From positions 434,001 to 498,000 of the forward strand of contig QCPW01000001.1 of the NCBI GenBank assembly GCA_003209655.1: a DNA stretch of 64,000 nucleotides, given 5' to 3'. This document shows, piece after piece, positions 26,266 through 36,012 of this stretch; positions within the stretch are counted from its first letter, which is position 1; each line of letters begins with the position of its first letter. Origin of the DNA: Prochlorococcus sp. AG-442-M23 (GTDB lineage Bacteria > Cyanobacteriota > Cyanobacteriia > PCC-6307 > Cyanobiaceae). The notes under the pieces were generated by a model, which was given only the letters and a program-made list of their open reading frames with translations, did no database searches and was not told the DNA's origin. A program made the translations under genes and the position numbers.

Positions 26266-27291
26266 TTAAAATTTTATAAAATTGGATGATTTAACGTTAT
26301 TCTTTAAGAGGATTTCTATGATTTCATTAACCTTTAATCTTTTAGTATTATTAGAATTATAATCTAATGAATCGGAAGAGATTTCTTTGCTTTTTATGTG
26401 ATAGTTATCATAATCTAACCCCCTTTTATCAGGGGGTACTTTAAAGAATTTGCCCATATCCTCTACCCTTGCCATTTCTTCTCTTGATATAAGAGTTTCA
26501 TATAATTTTTCACTATGCCTGGTTCCAATTATTATATTCTCTTTTTTATAATTAAATATTTCTTTTAATGCTATTACAAGATCACCAATAGTACATGCCG
26601 GAGATTTTTGAACAAAAATATCTCCATTTAATCCCTTATCAAAAGCGTATAAAACTAGGTTGACAGCATCTTCTAAACTCATTAGATATCTTGTCATTTT
26701 TGGATTAGTAATTGTTATGGGTTTGTTTTTTTTGATTTGATCGATGAATAAGGGAATTACAGAACCTCTTGAACAAATTACATTCCCGTAACGTGTAGCA
26801 CAAAATATGCCTTTTTTATGATTAAGCAAAGATTGCGAAAGCATTAATTTTTCCATCATTGCCTTTGAGAGACCCATTGCGTTAATTGGATAAATAGCTT
26901 TATCAGTACTTAAAAATACAACTTTTTTAACATCTCTATATAAAGAAGCCTTTAAAATATTTTCTGTTCCTAGAACATTTGTTTTAAATGCCTCTAAGGG
27001 AAAAAATTCACAAGAGGGTACTTGCTTTAAAGCCGCTGCATGAAAAATATAATCAACATTTAGACAAGCATCAGATATACTTTTGAAATCTCTAACATCA
27101 CCAATAATAAAAGAAATTCTAGAGTCATTTAATTTTTTTCTCATTAAATATTGTTTGTTTTCATCTCTACTAAATATTCGTATTTCTTTAACATTAGTCT
27201 TAAGCAGAAGTTCAGTAAATGTACTCCCGAATGATCCTGTGCCTCCAGTTATTAATATTACCGAATTTTCAATACTTTTACTTTGAATCAT
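26266..27291 (-). CDS. UDP-GlcNAc 4,6-dehydratase/5-epimerase-like (FnlA/CapE/WbjB type)
   Basis: A 341-aa SDR enzyme of the polysaccharide-biosynthesis (CapD-like) group. The NADP loop GGTGSFGSTFTELLL is at about residues 16-30, FSRDENKQYLMRKKL follows, then AALKQVPSCEFFPLEA and STDKAIYPINAMGLSKAMMEK carrying the active-site region. The C-terminal ISREEMARVEDMGKFFKVPP and DKRGLDYDNY are typical of FnlA/CapE, which convert UDP-GlcNAc toward UDP-L-FucNAc precursors, more than of PseB. No FnlB/FnlC partners are seen in the window. The closest candidate reductase is the RmlD-like gene at 30332. Confidence 0.8.
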   Translation of the reverse strand: MIQSKSIENSVILITGGTGSFGSTFTELLLKTNVKEIRIFSRDENKQYLMRKKLNDSRISFIIGDVRDFKSISDACLNVDYIFHAAALKQVPSCEFFPLEAFKTNVLGTENILKASLYRDVKKVVFLSTDKAIYPINAMGLSKAMMEKLMLSQSLLNHKKGIFCATRYGNVICSRGSVIPLFIDQIKKNKPITITNPKMTRYLMSLEDAVNLVLYAFDKGLNGDIFVQKSPACTIGDLVIALKEIFNYKKENIIIGTRHSEKLYETLISREEMARVEDMGKFFKVPPDKRGLDYDNYHIKSKEISSDSLDYNSNNTKRLKVNEIIEILLKNNVKSSNFIKF

Positions 27292-27531
27292 AATTTATTC
27301 ATCCAAAATGCTGAGATTCCTTTAACTGCTTTTATTCATTCTAAAGGTTGATAGACCCTTTCTTTTGTCAATCTACCAATATCTCAAGACCTATTAATTT
27401 TGTTACAGAAATTTTGTTAAATCTTTATTATTCTTATGATATTCTTTTAGGATGAATAATAAATTAAATTTATAAATTCTTTTAGGTATTTAAAATCTTG
27501 AAATTCATAAATTAAATAAGCATTTAGATCT

Positions 27532-29037
27532 ATGATAATTATTAAGCCTAATAATGAATGGAAATCATATATCAAATTTACAGATAAATATATTAATTAT
27601 AATTCTGTAAATAAATATACTATTAGTCATTTTTTTCTTCATCCAATAAGACCACTTATTCAAACAAATAGAATTTTATTAAATTTAAAGAAAATTTCCT
27701 TATTGTATAAGTTAAGGCTTAGAGCAAATTTTTATATTAATTTTTTAACTATTTTTTTCAATATTTTTAAAAGTAATAATGAAGGAATAATATTAGAGAA
27801 TAAAAAAGAAATTTATAAAAAAAATTATGATGTTGTTTTTATTACACACCTTGTAAATGAAAAACAATTTGATTCATCAGTTGATAATTATTATGGGGAT
27901 TTAATAAATTACACTAGCAAAAAAGGTCTTTCTGTATTACTAATTTTTATACCTCATATAAAATCAAATAAAAAAAAATTAATTAAATATCTTAAAAAAC
28001 AGAAAGGCCACGATTCTTACTTTCTTGACGAAAATATTATAAGCTTTAAAGCAAAATCAAGGACCTTAATTTCATTACTTAGAGGAAGGCGAAAGTTTCT
28101 TGAAATATCAAGAAATATATCTGGTTATAATAGTAATCTTGCTCTCTATACTGCAGAATCTTTTTTATCTAAAAATAATTATTTTAATTATATTTATGGA
28201 TTGCAAATTGGAGATATTATTAAAAATACTAAATCTAAAAATATAGTAACGACATTTGAAGGTCATAATTGGGAAAGATTATTTTATTATTTTTCTCGGA
28301 AAAATAATCCTTCTATAAACTGTATAGCATTCCAACATACAATAATTTTCAAATACCAGCATTCTTTAACTAGATTATTAAGAAAAGAATATAATCCGGA
28401 TTTTATTTTATCTTCAGGAGATATTTCAACATTTTTTTTAAAAAAAAGAATATCAAAAGAAATTATTATTAAAACATTAGGTTCTCCAAAATCAATTTCC
28501 TTAAAAAATAATCAAATAAATGTAAGTAATAAGATATTATTCCTTCCTTCAGGTGATCAAAAAGAAGTTAATTTTTTTACAAAATTTGCTTATAAATTTG
28601 CCAAGAAATATCCAGAATTAAAAATTTTAATAAGATTTCATCCCTTAATTATTGATAAAAACTTTATCAATAAATTTCCAAAAATTATTAACTTTAATAT
28701 AAGCAATTCTGAAATTGAATATGATTCAAAAGAAAGTAGATACGTGATTTATTCAACAAGTACAGCAGTTTTTGAATCAATAGCTTTAGGTTGTATACCA
28801 ATAAGATTATATTGGAACTCGTCGAATGACTTATCCGATCCTCTTTGGCAATTAAAATCAAAATTGATTAAAACTATAAAATCTGAAGTTGATCTTTTTG
28901 AAATCATACGTAAAAATCAATATTCTGAGAAAACTGAAGATAAATTAAATAAAAATTTTTTGAAGCTAAATCAGGATTTGGAGCAATTAAAGTTTAAATT
29001 AAAAAAATCAGTTTTATATAATATTTTAAAAAAATAA
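27532..29037 (+). CDS. Probable GT-B glycosyltransferase / capsule-type polysaccharide protein
   Basis: A 501-aa soluble protein without membrane segments. The C-terminal half shows GT-B-like features: FEGHNWERLFYYF, IAFQHTIIFKYQHSL, DFILSSGDIS, a strand KILFLPSGDQKEV, ILIRFHPLI (the HP motif), and YSTSTAVFESIALGCIPIRL, the typical nucleotide-sugar-binding end found in capsule polysaccharide and polysialyltransferase-like proteins. The N-terminal 200 residues are lysine- and asparagine-rich and not recognised. The codons are extremely A/T rich. A family-2 glycosyltransferase starts 3 bp later, so they act in the same glycan pathway. Confidence 0.65.
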   Translation: MIIIKPNNEWKSYIKFTDKYINYNSVNKYTISHFFLHPIRPLIQTNRILLNLKKISLLYKLRLRANFYINFLTIFFNIFKSNNEGIILENKKEIYKKNYDVVFITHLVNEKQFDSSVDNYYGDLINYTSKKGLSVLLIFIPHIKSNKKKLIKYLKKQKGHDSYFLDENIISFKAKSRTLISLLRGRRKFLEISRNISGYNSNLALYTAESFLSKNNYFNYIYGLQIGDIIKNTKSKNIVTTFEGHNWERLFYYFSRKNNPSINCIAFQHTIIFKYQHSLTRLLRKEYNPDFILSSGDISTFFLKKRISKEIIIKTLGSPKSISLKNNQINVSNKILFLPSGDQKEVNFFTKFAYKFAKKYPELKILIRFHPLIIDKNFINKFPKIINFNISNSEIEYDSKESRYVIYSTSTAVFESIALGCIPIRLYWNSSNDLSDPLWQLKSKLIKTIKSEVDLFEIIRKNQYSEKTEDKLNKNFLKLNQDLEQLKFKLKKSVLYNILKK

Positions 29038-29040
29038 TTA

Positions 29041-29928
29041 ATGATAGATTTAAAAAATTTAACAATTATTATTCCAAGCTTATTGTCAAATATTAATATA
29101 AGGTGGATAGAACAGGTTAATACTTTTAACCAGAATAAAATAAATATAATTATTTCTCTACCTCCAAATCTAAGTAAAAAAAATAAATTTATAAATAAAT
29201 TTGACAAAGAAATATTAATTATCAGATCTGATAAAAGAGGTCAAGTCAGTCAAAGACAATATGTTTATAAATTTGTCAAAACAAATTATTTGATGCATAT
29301 GGATGATGATATTTTTATAAGTATCAAAAATTTAAAAATCCTTTTAAACCAATTTGAGAATTTGCCCTCTAACTCATCAATAGTCCCAAGATTTATTATT
29401 GAAAATGACAATAATAAAGAAATATTTTTAATAAAATATATCAAAAATTTTTTGATTTTTAATCATATAAATCCAAGACCAGGGACTATTTCAAAATCTA
29501 CTTTTGAAGTTTCACATAATTTTTCTTTTTATTCAAATAATCCATTTGAAAAAGTTGATTGGATACCAGGCGGTATTTCTTTAATAAGGAAAGAGCATGT
29601 TATTAAAAACCAATATTTTAATTTTGAAGGTAAGGCTTTTTGTGAAGATCTAATTTATAGTAACTTGTTAAAAAAAAATGGTATTCAATTATTTATCAGT
29701 AACAAATCCTTTTTTAAAACAATACAAAAAAAATATACTGATCTTAATATCCAAGATTTTATTGAGTTTATAAAAAACGATTTCAAAGCAAGAAATTATT
29801 ATAGAAAAGTTATAGACAACCCTTTATCTTTATTTTTGATTGCTTATTTCATTTTAATTATCAATTATTTTTTAAGAAAAATAATAATAAATTTCAAATC
29901 TTTTTTGAAAAAAATTTTTAGATATTAA
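29041..29928 (+). CDS. Family-2-like glycosyltransferase with C-terminal membrane helix
   Basis: A 295-aa protein with a GT-A opening LTIIIPSL, a GQVSQRQYV segment, and an acidic metal site YLMHMDDDIF at about residues 83-92 (DDD in place of the usual DxD). Next come VDWIPGGISLIRKEHV and FCEDLIYSNLLKKNG, where the ED pair is the likely catalytic base as in other GT2 proteins. The C-terminal segment LSLFLIAYFILIINYFL would anchor it in the plasma membrane. It follows the GT-B gene by 3 bp. Confidence 0.75.
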   Translation: MIDLKNLTIIIPSLLSNINIRWIEQVNTFNQNKINIIISLPPNLSKKNKFINKFDKEILIIRSDKRGQVSQRQYVYKFVKTNYLMHMDDDIFISIKNLKILLNQFENLPSNSSIVPRFIIENDNNKEIFLIKYIKNFLIFNHINPRPGTISKSTFEVSHNFSFYSNNPFEKVDWIPGGISLIRKEHVIKNQYFNFEGKAFCEDLIYSNLLKKNGIQLFISNKSFFKTIQKKYTDLNIQDFIEFIKNDFKARNYYRKVIDNPLSLFLIAYFILIINYFLRKIIINFKSFLKKIFRY

Positions 29929-30331
29929 TTAAAATTTTTAAAAAGATTTATACTATAAAAATTCTATGAAAACTAAAATATATTAAATTATTTATTTTTG
30001 ATATTGTTGAATTTTTTACTAATGTTTCGATTTCTTTAGATTATGAATATCAAGAAATTATAATATTTGATGTTAAAGATAGATAATAGATAACTTTACT
30101 TAAGTTAATTAGTATATAAAGTGATTTTAATTGAATAAATCCTACAAATAATTTATGAAAGTGCTAGGGAATTGGTAATTAAAATAGGAAGAAAAAATCA
30201 ATATATAAATACTAATAATTTCAAAATTTAAGTAGGATTATTTAACTAATAAAATAGAAGTAAATATATTTTTGTATGATGTTAATGACTAGATGTCTTT
30301 TTAATACTATAAATTGAATATAGGGTGTTTT
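29929..30331. other. A/T-rich gap with a possible coding remnant (403 bp)
   Basis: The gap lies between the convergent GT2 and RmlD-like genes. Plus-strand bases 29970-30086 form an open frame of 38 codons without a start, reading FTNVSISLDYEYQEIIIFD in its second half, whose composition looks like protein. It may be a degraded gene end. No RNA or repeat was recognised. Confidence 0.35.
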
Positions 30332-31225
30332 TTAGTTTTTTAAAATACTTTCAATTTGATTTTCAATAGTTAAATTTTGATTTTTGATTGCTTGAGTTAA
30401 TTTTTTATTAGATAAACCCATAGATTTGGGTCTCCTAGTAAGATCTGATCTTTCATTGATAGAACCTGGTAAGATCGAATGGGAGGGTATATTTAACTTA
30501 TTACAAAGAAGTTTTCCAAAGTCAAATTTAGATATTTTTTTATCTGAGGAAATATTAAATATTCCAGAACAATTTTTTTCTAATAATTTATGTACATAAA
30601 AAGACAAATTTTTTCCACTTACTGGAGTAAAAAATACATCCTTATATAGCTTTATTTTTTTATTATTTATAGCTGATTCTTCAATCCAATCGCTAAACGA
30701 ATTCTTATGGGAAGGACCATATCCAAAAAAATTTGTTCTACAAATAATTGAGGATTTACAATTACTTAACACTTCTAATTCACCTTCATATTTAGATTTG
30801 GCATAAATATTTACAAGTCTTACTTCATCTTCTTCCGAATATAAAATATTTTTATTATCAAACAAATGATCTGTAGATATGTGTATTAATTTCGTATTGG
30901 TGATACTACATGCACTTGATATTATTCCAGGAAGATAAGAGTTAAGTCTGTATGCTTCAAAAGGTTTCCTCTCACATTCTTCTACATTAGTTAATCCTAT
31001 GCAATTTAATACTATATCAATTTCATAAGAATCTAATGTTTTTTTTACTGAATTTTTTGAAAAAAGATCTATTTCAATGGATTCTAAACCCATATAATTT
31101 ATACAGGATTTATTTTTAGTGATATAGATTTGATATAAATCTTCAACTCTTTTGACCCATAAATAAGCTAATAAGCTTGAGCCACCAAGAATAAGTAATT
31201 TTTTTTTCTTTTTTAGTGATTTCAA
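30332..31225 (-). CDS. RmlD-like NDP-sugar reductase (SDR)
   Basis: A 297-aa SDR protein of the RmlD substrate-binding family. The nucleotide loop LILGGSSLLAYLWV is at about residues 11-24, followed by LNCIGLTNVEECERKP and the lysine-tyrosine site NIYAKSKYEGE (YxxxK). It ends with STDHLFDN, GPSHKNSFSDWI and GIFNISSDKKISKFDFG. Family members reduce dTDP-4-keto-L-rhamnose, but related ones reduce other 4-keto sugars. No RmlC epimerase is in the window. A partner of RfbA/RfbB (37.1-38.0 kb) or of the FnlA-like enzyme is possible. It is 1 bp downstream of the ABC exporter gene. Confidence 0.75.
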   Translation of the reverse strand: MKSLKKKKKLLILGGSSLLAYLWVKRVEDLYQIYITKNKSCINYMGLESIEIDLFSKNSVKKTLDSYEIDIVLNCIGLTNVEECERKPFEAYRLNSYLPGIISSACSITNTKLIHISTDHLFDNKNILYSEEDEVRLVNIYAKSKYEGELEVLSNCKSSIICRTNFFGYGPSHKNSFSDWIEESAINNKKIKLYKDVFFTPVSGKNLSFYVHKLLEKNCSGIFNISSDKKISKFDFGKLLCNKLNIPSHSILPGSINERSDLTRRPKSMGLSNKKLTQAIKNQNLTIENQIESILKN

Positions 31226-31226
31226 T

Positions 31227-33032
31227 TTATAAATTCTCAGAAGATAAGTGCTTATCTAATTCTTCAAAACTTACATTCTGAATATTTTGGTTTTTAAAAT
31301 AGTAAATTCTATCGCAATGTTTTAATGTTTTTAACCTATGAGAAATAAGAAAAACTGTATATCCAATATCATCTTTAAATAAGTTATTTATAATTTTTTC
31401 TTCGGTATTTATATCTAAAGCACTTGTTGCTTCATCTAAAAAAAGGATTTGAGGTTTTCGATAAATTGCTCTTGCAATAGCAATCCTTTGAATTTGTCCT
31501 CCACTAAGTTGAATACCTCTTTCTCCAACATTGGTTTCATAACCAAATTTAGTTTTTTCAATAAATTTATTAATCTCAGAAAATTTTGCAGCATTAATTA
31601 CTCTTTGCAAATCAATTTCTTTTTTATTGATACCAAAAGCAATGTTTTCTGCAAATGATTTATTTTGTAAATAAATCTTTTGTGGTACATATCCTATAGA
31701 TTTTTGCCATTTGATTAAATTTCGTTTATTTTTTAAACTACTTATCAATTTTCCATCTAGAAATATTTCCCCATTATTAGGCTCTAATAATCCCAATAAA
31801 ATACTTGTTAGTGTAGATTTTCCACAACCCGTTCTTCCAATTAACCCAATTTTGTCTCCCTTTTTTATTTCTAAATTAAGATTTGATAAAAGGGGCTTTT
31901 CATTTGGATAGCAAAAACTAATGTTTTTCAATTCAAATTTCTCCTTAAATAAATAACCTTTGACTGAGATATTTTCTTTATTAAATTTATTAGAAATAAG
32001 TAAATTCTTAACCCTCTGCACACTTGCTTTATGTCCTTTTATAACTGCATAAGAACTATATATCAGTTGCATACTTGGTAGAAGTTTTTGTGATGCTAAT
32101 GCAAAGATTCCTAATGAAGTAATTGCAAGCATATTATTTTCAATATCAAATGAGAAAATAATTCCAAGAACACTTATAAAAATTATTCCTAATGCTTCTA
32201 GAACAAATTTTGGGTAGATAGTTATAAAATTATTCTCTGCTCTTAATTTTCTTAAAGGCTTATCTTTATTATTGTATTCAGTTAAAGCAATTTTTTGATT
32301 TGAATATAAAATAACCTCTTTAATAGAATCTAAAGTCTCTTGTACTATTCTAATTTGATCAGAAGCGGCTTTTGTAATTTGAAAACTATTACTAACTAAT
32401 TTTTTATTTGCTCCTTTACCAACAAATATATAAGAAATACCAAAAACTATTATCGAAATAGAAGCAACTCTAAAATCAATAATTATTAAAGTTGTGATTA
32501 TAAAAGACGAAATTATTAATCCAGTAATAATTTGATTTACAGCGCTTAAAACAACAATGGTTCTTTGTATATCTTCTAGAACAGCCGTAATTATTAAGCT
32601 GCTATTAAGACTAAGATGATAATTATATGGCTTATAAATAGTATTGCTGAATAAACTGAAACTTAACTCATTGCCTAATTGAGCAGTTACTTGATTTATT
32701 TTCTTTATATTAAGTAGCCTTAAACACAGATTTAAAACGTTAGCTAAAATAAGTAGAAAACCACTAATTACAATTGGTCTATAAAAATTTGTAAATTCCA
32801 TTAAATAGCTTAAAAATATATAATTATTTACCTTTTCAGGATCTGCTAGCATGTTAAGAAATGGTATTACTGAAGAGATAGCTACAACTTCTGAAAAGCC
32901 GCAAACAAGCATTAAAAGTAATAAATTTAGAAGTTTAATCTTATTTTTTCTTGAAATAAACTTATAAAGCCACTTTAAAAGAGAAATTATATTTTCTTGT
33001 GAATTCTTTTTAGAGAGATTACTAACCATCAT
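31227..33032 (-). CDS. ABC exporter (MsbA/PglK type, TMD-NBD fusion)
   Basis: A 601-aa half-transporter. Residues about 20-330 hold six hydrophobic segments of an ABC type-1 exporter; residues 360-590 are the ATPase with Walker A GRTGCGKST, Q-loop YVPQKIYL, signature LSGGQIQR, Walker B ILFLDEATSALD and switch LISHRL. The combination and context (nucleotide-sugar and glycosyltransferase genes all around) resemble PglK-like flippases that move lipid-linked oligosaccharide across the inner membrane. It works as a homodimer, or possibly with its relative at 41633. The RmlD-like gene follows by 1 bp. Confidence 0.82.
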   Translation of the reverse strand: MMVSNLSKKNSQENIISLLKWLYKFISRKNKIKLLNLLLLMLVCGFSEVVAISSVIPFLNMLADPEKVNNYIFLSYLMEFTNFYRPIVISGFLLILANVLNLCLRLLNIKKINQVTAQLGNELSFSLFSNTIYKPYNYHLSLNSSLIITAVLEDIQRTIVVLSAVNQIITGLIISSFIITTLIIIDFRVASISIIVFGISYIFVGKGANKKLVSNSFQITKAASDQIRIVQETLDSIKEVILYSNQKIALTEYNNKDKPLRKLRAENNFITIYPKFVLEALGIIFISVLGIIFSFDIENNMLAITSLGIFALASQKLLPSMQLIYSSYAVIKGHKASVQRVKNLLISNKFNKENISVKGYLFKEKFELKNISFCYPNEKPLLSNLNLEIKKGDKIGLIGRTGCGKSTLTSILLGLLEPNNGEIFLDGKLISSLKNKRNLIKWQKSIGYVPQKIYLQNKSFAENIAFGINKKEIDLQRVINAAKFSEINKFIEKTKFGYETNVGERGIQLSGGQIQRIAIARAIYRKPQILFLDEATSALDINTEEKIINNLFKDDIGYTVFLISHRLKTLKHCDRIYYFKNQNIQNVSFEELDKHLSSENL

Positions 33033-33097
33033 TTTTTAAATATAGAAAAAAAGTTATTATTAAACTTTTTTATAAAAATAAACTTTACAAAAAATAT

Positions 33098-34759
33098 TTA
33101 AAGGCTTATTTGATTTAATACCCAATTATTAAGTTGTTTTAATCCAACTATAATTTCTACTCCCTGAGCCGCCTCATCATTTTTGTTAACAAATCCAGAT
33201 GAGTCATAATAACAACTTGGTTTTTTTAAAACTTTAGAGATCAAAGGTGTAGAAGTAAATGGCATAGCGATAGAAATATTAGTTTTTTTTATTAAATCAT
33301 AAGGAGAAGTTTCATTTGGGATTATTAGAACATTACTTTTATCAGCAATAGACTCTATGAATTTTTTGTAACTAGGATGAGCTTTATTTGTTTTGAAATC
33401 TGATTTTGATTTAAAGCATAAGGTAATATTATTTTCTTCACATACAAAAAGAATATCTCTAAGAAAAGGTAAACAATTTTTAGGGACATAATGTTCGATA
33501 GGAGGTGAAATACTTTTATACATAGAATCTCGTACAGGAGGCACATCAAAAACTGAAATTGTCCTATTAGGTAATTTAAAGTTTTCTGATAATTCTTTAT
33601 TGTGTAAACATATAGGTCCTGAAAGTGAATAAGAAAAAGGTTTTTCTATAAAATTTTTATATATTTTTAATTGATATTTATTCCAAAAAACATAATTAGG
33701 CCAATTCAAATTTCTATATCTAAAAGAAATAGGAGGTATTATTCCATTTTTATTTTTCATTGTCATATCGTTTGCTGAATAATAGTAAAAAATTATTTCT
33801 GATCTTTTTTTCTCGGCAATAAATGTCCAAATTGGTCTAAATATAAATGCATTGTGAAATAAATATGATTTTGCAAGAAACTTTTTTTTCTGCATACTAC
33901 AAACCTTTGCAAAAAATAATTCACTTAATAAAAAAGTACTAGTCAATTTATTAGAAAAAATATTTATTGGGAAATAGATAATCTGAGAAAATAAGAAATA
34001 GACCGAATTAAATATGTCTAGCCATGATGAAAGATATCCAAAAGGGTATCTTTGATATTCTAGGGTCATATTATGATCTAATTTTCTTTGTTTTATATTT
34101 ATGTCATGTTTGAATAATATTTTTTTTTGGCTATAAAATTTACCTCCAAAATAGTTAAAACATTGACAATTTGATTCTCTTTGGAATTTAATTGGTAATT
34201 TTTCTAAAGATAGTCCAAGAAAATAAGCATCACATTTTTTTATATTTTCTTTCTTAAGCTTATTAAAAATATTCCTTATGATATAACTGACAGCTTCTTT
34301 AACTCCATTAAGGAATTCAAATAAAATTAATATTCTCCAAAGTGTTAGGCAAGAAAAATGATTTACTTTAAAACCATTTTTTTCTAGTTTTATTATGTAT
34401 TCCCAAGGTAATGCATATGTTAAGGTCTCACCGTCCTTGATCGCTTTAAACAATACTCTTTGTAAACTAAATTTGTTGCAGTATAGTAATCGTGAAACTA
34501 CAAATTGCCTTAAAGAATAATTTAAATTGAAGTTTGTTTTATTTAAAAAATTTTCTGATTTTGAATTACTTTTGATATTAATTTTAGATAACTCTATAAA
34601 TAATTGGTTCAAAAAATCTACACCTAGTTTATTTTTTGTTTTTTCATATCCTCTCATATATAACCTTGTATTCTTTCTGGCAATTTTTGATAAAGATTTT
34701 TTTAAAAAAGGTATTCTCAAAAAAAACTTAAAATTCCTGGAAATGTAATATGGAAACAC
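33098..34759 (-). CDS. Probable surface-carbohydrate GT-B-type protein
   Basis: A 553-aa protein upstream of the ABC exporter, 65 bp away. Its C-terminal half has HNAFIFRPIWTFI, NWPNYVFWNKYQLKIYKNF, SGPICLHNKE, ISVFDVPPVRDSMY and a final block IPNETSPYDLIKKTNISIAM followed by LKKPSCYYDSSGF. The last part resembles the nucleotide-binding end of surface-carbohydrate biosynthesis proteins (polysialyltransferase/GT-B-like). I cannot place the first half (basic, with no membrane span). It is probably a glycosyltransferase that acts before the exporter. Identification is by pattern only. Confidence 0.5.
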   Translation of the reverse strand: MFPYYISRNFKFFLRIPFLKKSLSKIARKNTRLYMRGYEKTKNKLGVDFLNQLFIELSKINIKSNSKSENFLNKTNFNLNYSLRQFVVSRLLYCNKFSLQRVLFKAIKDGETLTYALPWEYIIKLEKNGFKVNHFSCLTLWRILILFEFLNGVKEAVSYIIRNIFNKLKKENIKKCDAYFLGLSLEKLPIKFQRESNCQCFNYFGGKFYSQKKILFKHDINIKQRKLDHNMTLEYQRYPFGYLSSWLDIFNSVYFLFSQIIYFPINIFSNKLTSTFLLSELFFAKVCSMQKKKFLAKSYLFHNAFIFRPIWTFIAEKKRSEIIFYYYSANDMTMKNKNGIIPPISFRYRNLNWPNYVFWNKYQLKIYKNFIEKPFSYSLSGPICLHNKELSENFKLPNRTISVFDVPPVRDSMYKSISPPIEHYVPKNCLPFLRDILFVCEENNITLCFKSKSDFKTNKAHPSYKKFIESIADKSNVLIIPNETSPYDLIKKTNISIAMPFTSTPLISKVLKKPSCYYDSSGFVNKNDEAAQGVEIIVGLKQLNNWVLNQISL

Positions 34760-35061
34760 TATTTTACTAGAATTTATTATTTAACATTATAACTATTGTG
34801 AAGTCTTAACTCAAAATATGAAGGATAAAAAGAAGTCTTTCTTTTTGCATTCTCTTGAGAATAAACTTCTTCTTAGTGAATAAGGATAATAACTTTTTTG
34901 TTAAAAAATATCTTAAATCCTTTTAGGATATAATTTGGTATAGAAAAAAATTTTAGAATAAGGTTTTTTAATAAAATAGGAAGAATAATATGTATTTTAG
35001 AAATATAATTTATTAGTATTTTTAGCAATATTTATAATAATACATTATTTTTTTATTCTTT
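34760..35061. other. A/T-rich gap between minus-strand genes (302 bp)
   Basis: It holds a 21-codon plus-strand ORF starting near 34818 (MKDKKKSFF...) with no ribosome site, and a palindrome ATTCTC-TT-GAGAAT. I see no RNA gene or recognised repeat. Confidence 0.5.
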
Positions 35062-35775
35062 TTATTTTATACAAATCCAACCTTTAAAACATATATTTGT
35101 AAATATATATTCAATATCTTTGAAGCCAGCTCTTTCAAACATTTCCTTATTTCCTCTATCAGAAAATGGTTCCAAAACACCTGCTAAAGATCTACTTTTT
35201 GTAAAGATTTCTTCTGGCTTAAAACCTTTTTTAATCTTGTATTCATTATAAACATGTGTATTTAAGTCCTGAAATCTAGCATCAAATCCTCTTGTTTTTT
35301 CAAAAACAAAGAATGCGCCACCCCAATTTAAACTTTGATAAATTTTATTTACCAATTCTTGTCTTACACTTGGTAATATAAACTGCAAAGTATAGTAAGC
35401 AGTAATAATTGATGCTTTTTTGAGATCTATATTAAGTACGTTTGCACATTCAAAATTTAAATTCTCAGGTTTTTTGTATTTTCTTTTTTTTGCCTGATCT
35501 ATCATTTCTGGGATAATATCAATACCATAATAATTAATATTTTTTTGGTAATGCCGAGATTCAATTTTTTCTAATAAGGAGCCAGTAGAACATCCAATGT
35601 CATAAATATTATTGGGAGTTAAATTAACAAAAAAATCGGCATAAGAAGATATTAGATTCTGGCCGAATTCATATCCAGGAACTGATTTAGCAATATGGTC
35701 ATCGAACGTTTTCACAGTATCTCCACCAAAATCCCATGAACTTATATTTGTTTTTATATTATCACCTGCATCCAT
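35062..35775 (-). CDS. CmoA-like SAM-dependent methyltransferase
   Basis: A 237-aa class-I methyltransferase. Motif I YDIGCSTGSLLEKI is at about residues 58-71. The segments FDDHIAKSVPGYE, YGIDIIPEMIDQAKKRK, TLQFILPSVRQELVNKIYQS and LNWGGAFFVFEK follow the order and spelling of CmoA closely, as does the SRSLAGVLEP region where CmoA keeps an arginine for carboxy-SAM. CmoA makes carboxy-S-adenosylmethionine from SAM and prephenate for tRNA uridine-34 modification. No cmoB is nearby; the gene lies inside a glycan cluster, so a sugar-related role is possible. Confidence 0.7.
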   Translation of the reverse strand: MDAGDNIKTNISSWDFGGDTVKTFDDHIAKSVPGYEFGQNLISSYADFFVNLTPNNIYDIGCSTGSLLEKIESRHYQKNINYYGIDIIPEMIDQAKKRKYKKPENLNFECANVLNIDLKKASIITAYYTLQFILPSVRQELVNKIYQSLNWGGAFFVFEKTRGFDARFQDLNTHVYNEYKIKKGFKPEEIFTKSRSLAGVLEPFSDRGNKEMFERAGFKDIEYIFTNICFKGWICIK

Positions 35776-36012
35776 TAAGCTTTTTTATTTTTAAATAGTA
35801 TGCAATTATATCATATGTAAAATATTAGAGTTATTTTTTCTAATCTTTTTTATAAACTATGCGATGGTTAAAAAATCTACAAAAATCCTGAGGCAATAGA
35901 ATTTATCGTAAATAATCCTTAGTTAATTTAATAATATTCCAAATATCCTTTAAAAATTTTTATATTGTCGGAGATTCTCTCTCTATTTATTTTTTAAAAT
36001 CTTTTATCTAAT

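Noticed and set aside
34818-34883. 21-codon plus-strand ORF in the 34.8-kb gap
   Set aside because: No ribosome site, no neighbour in operon, no recognised sequence.
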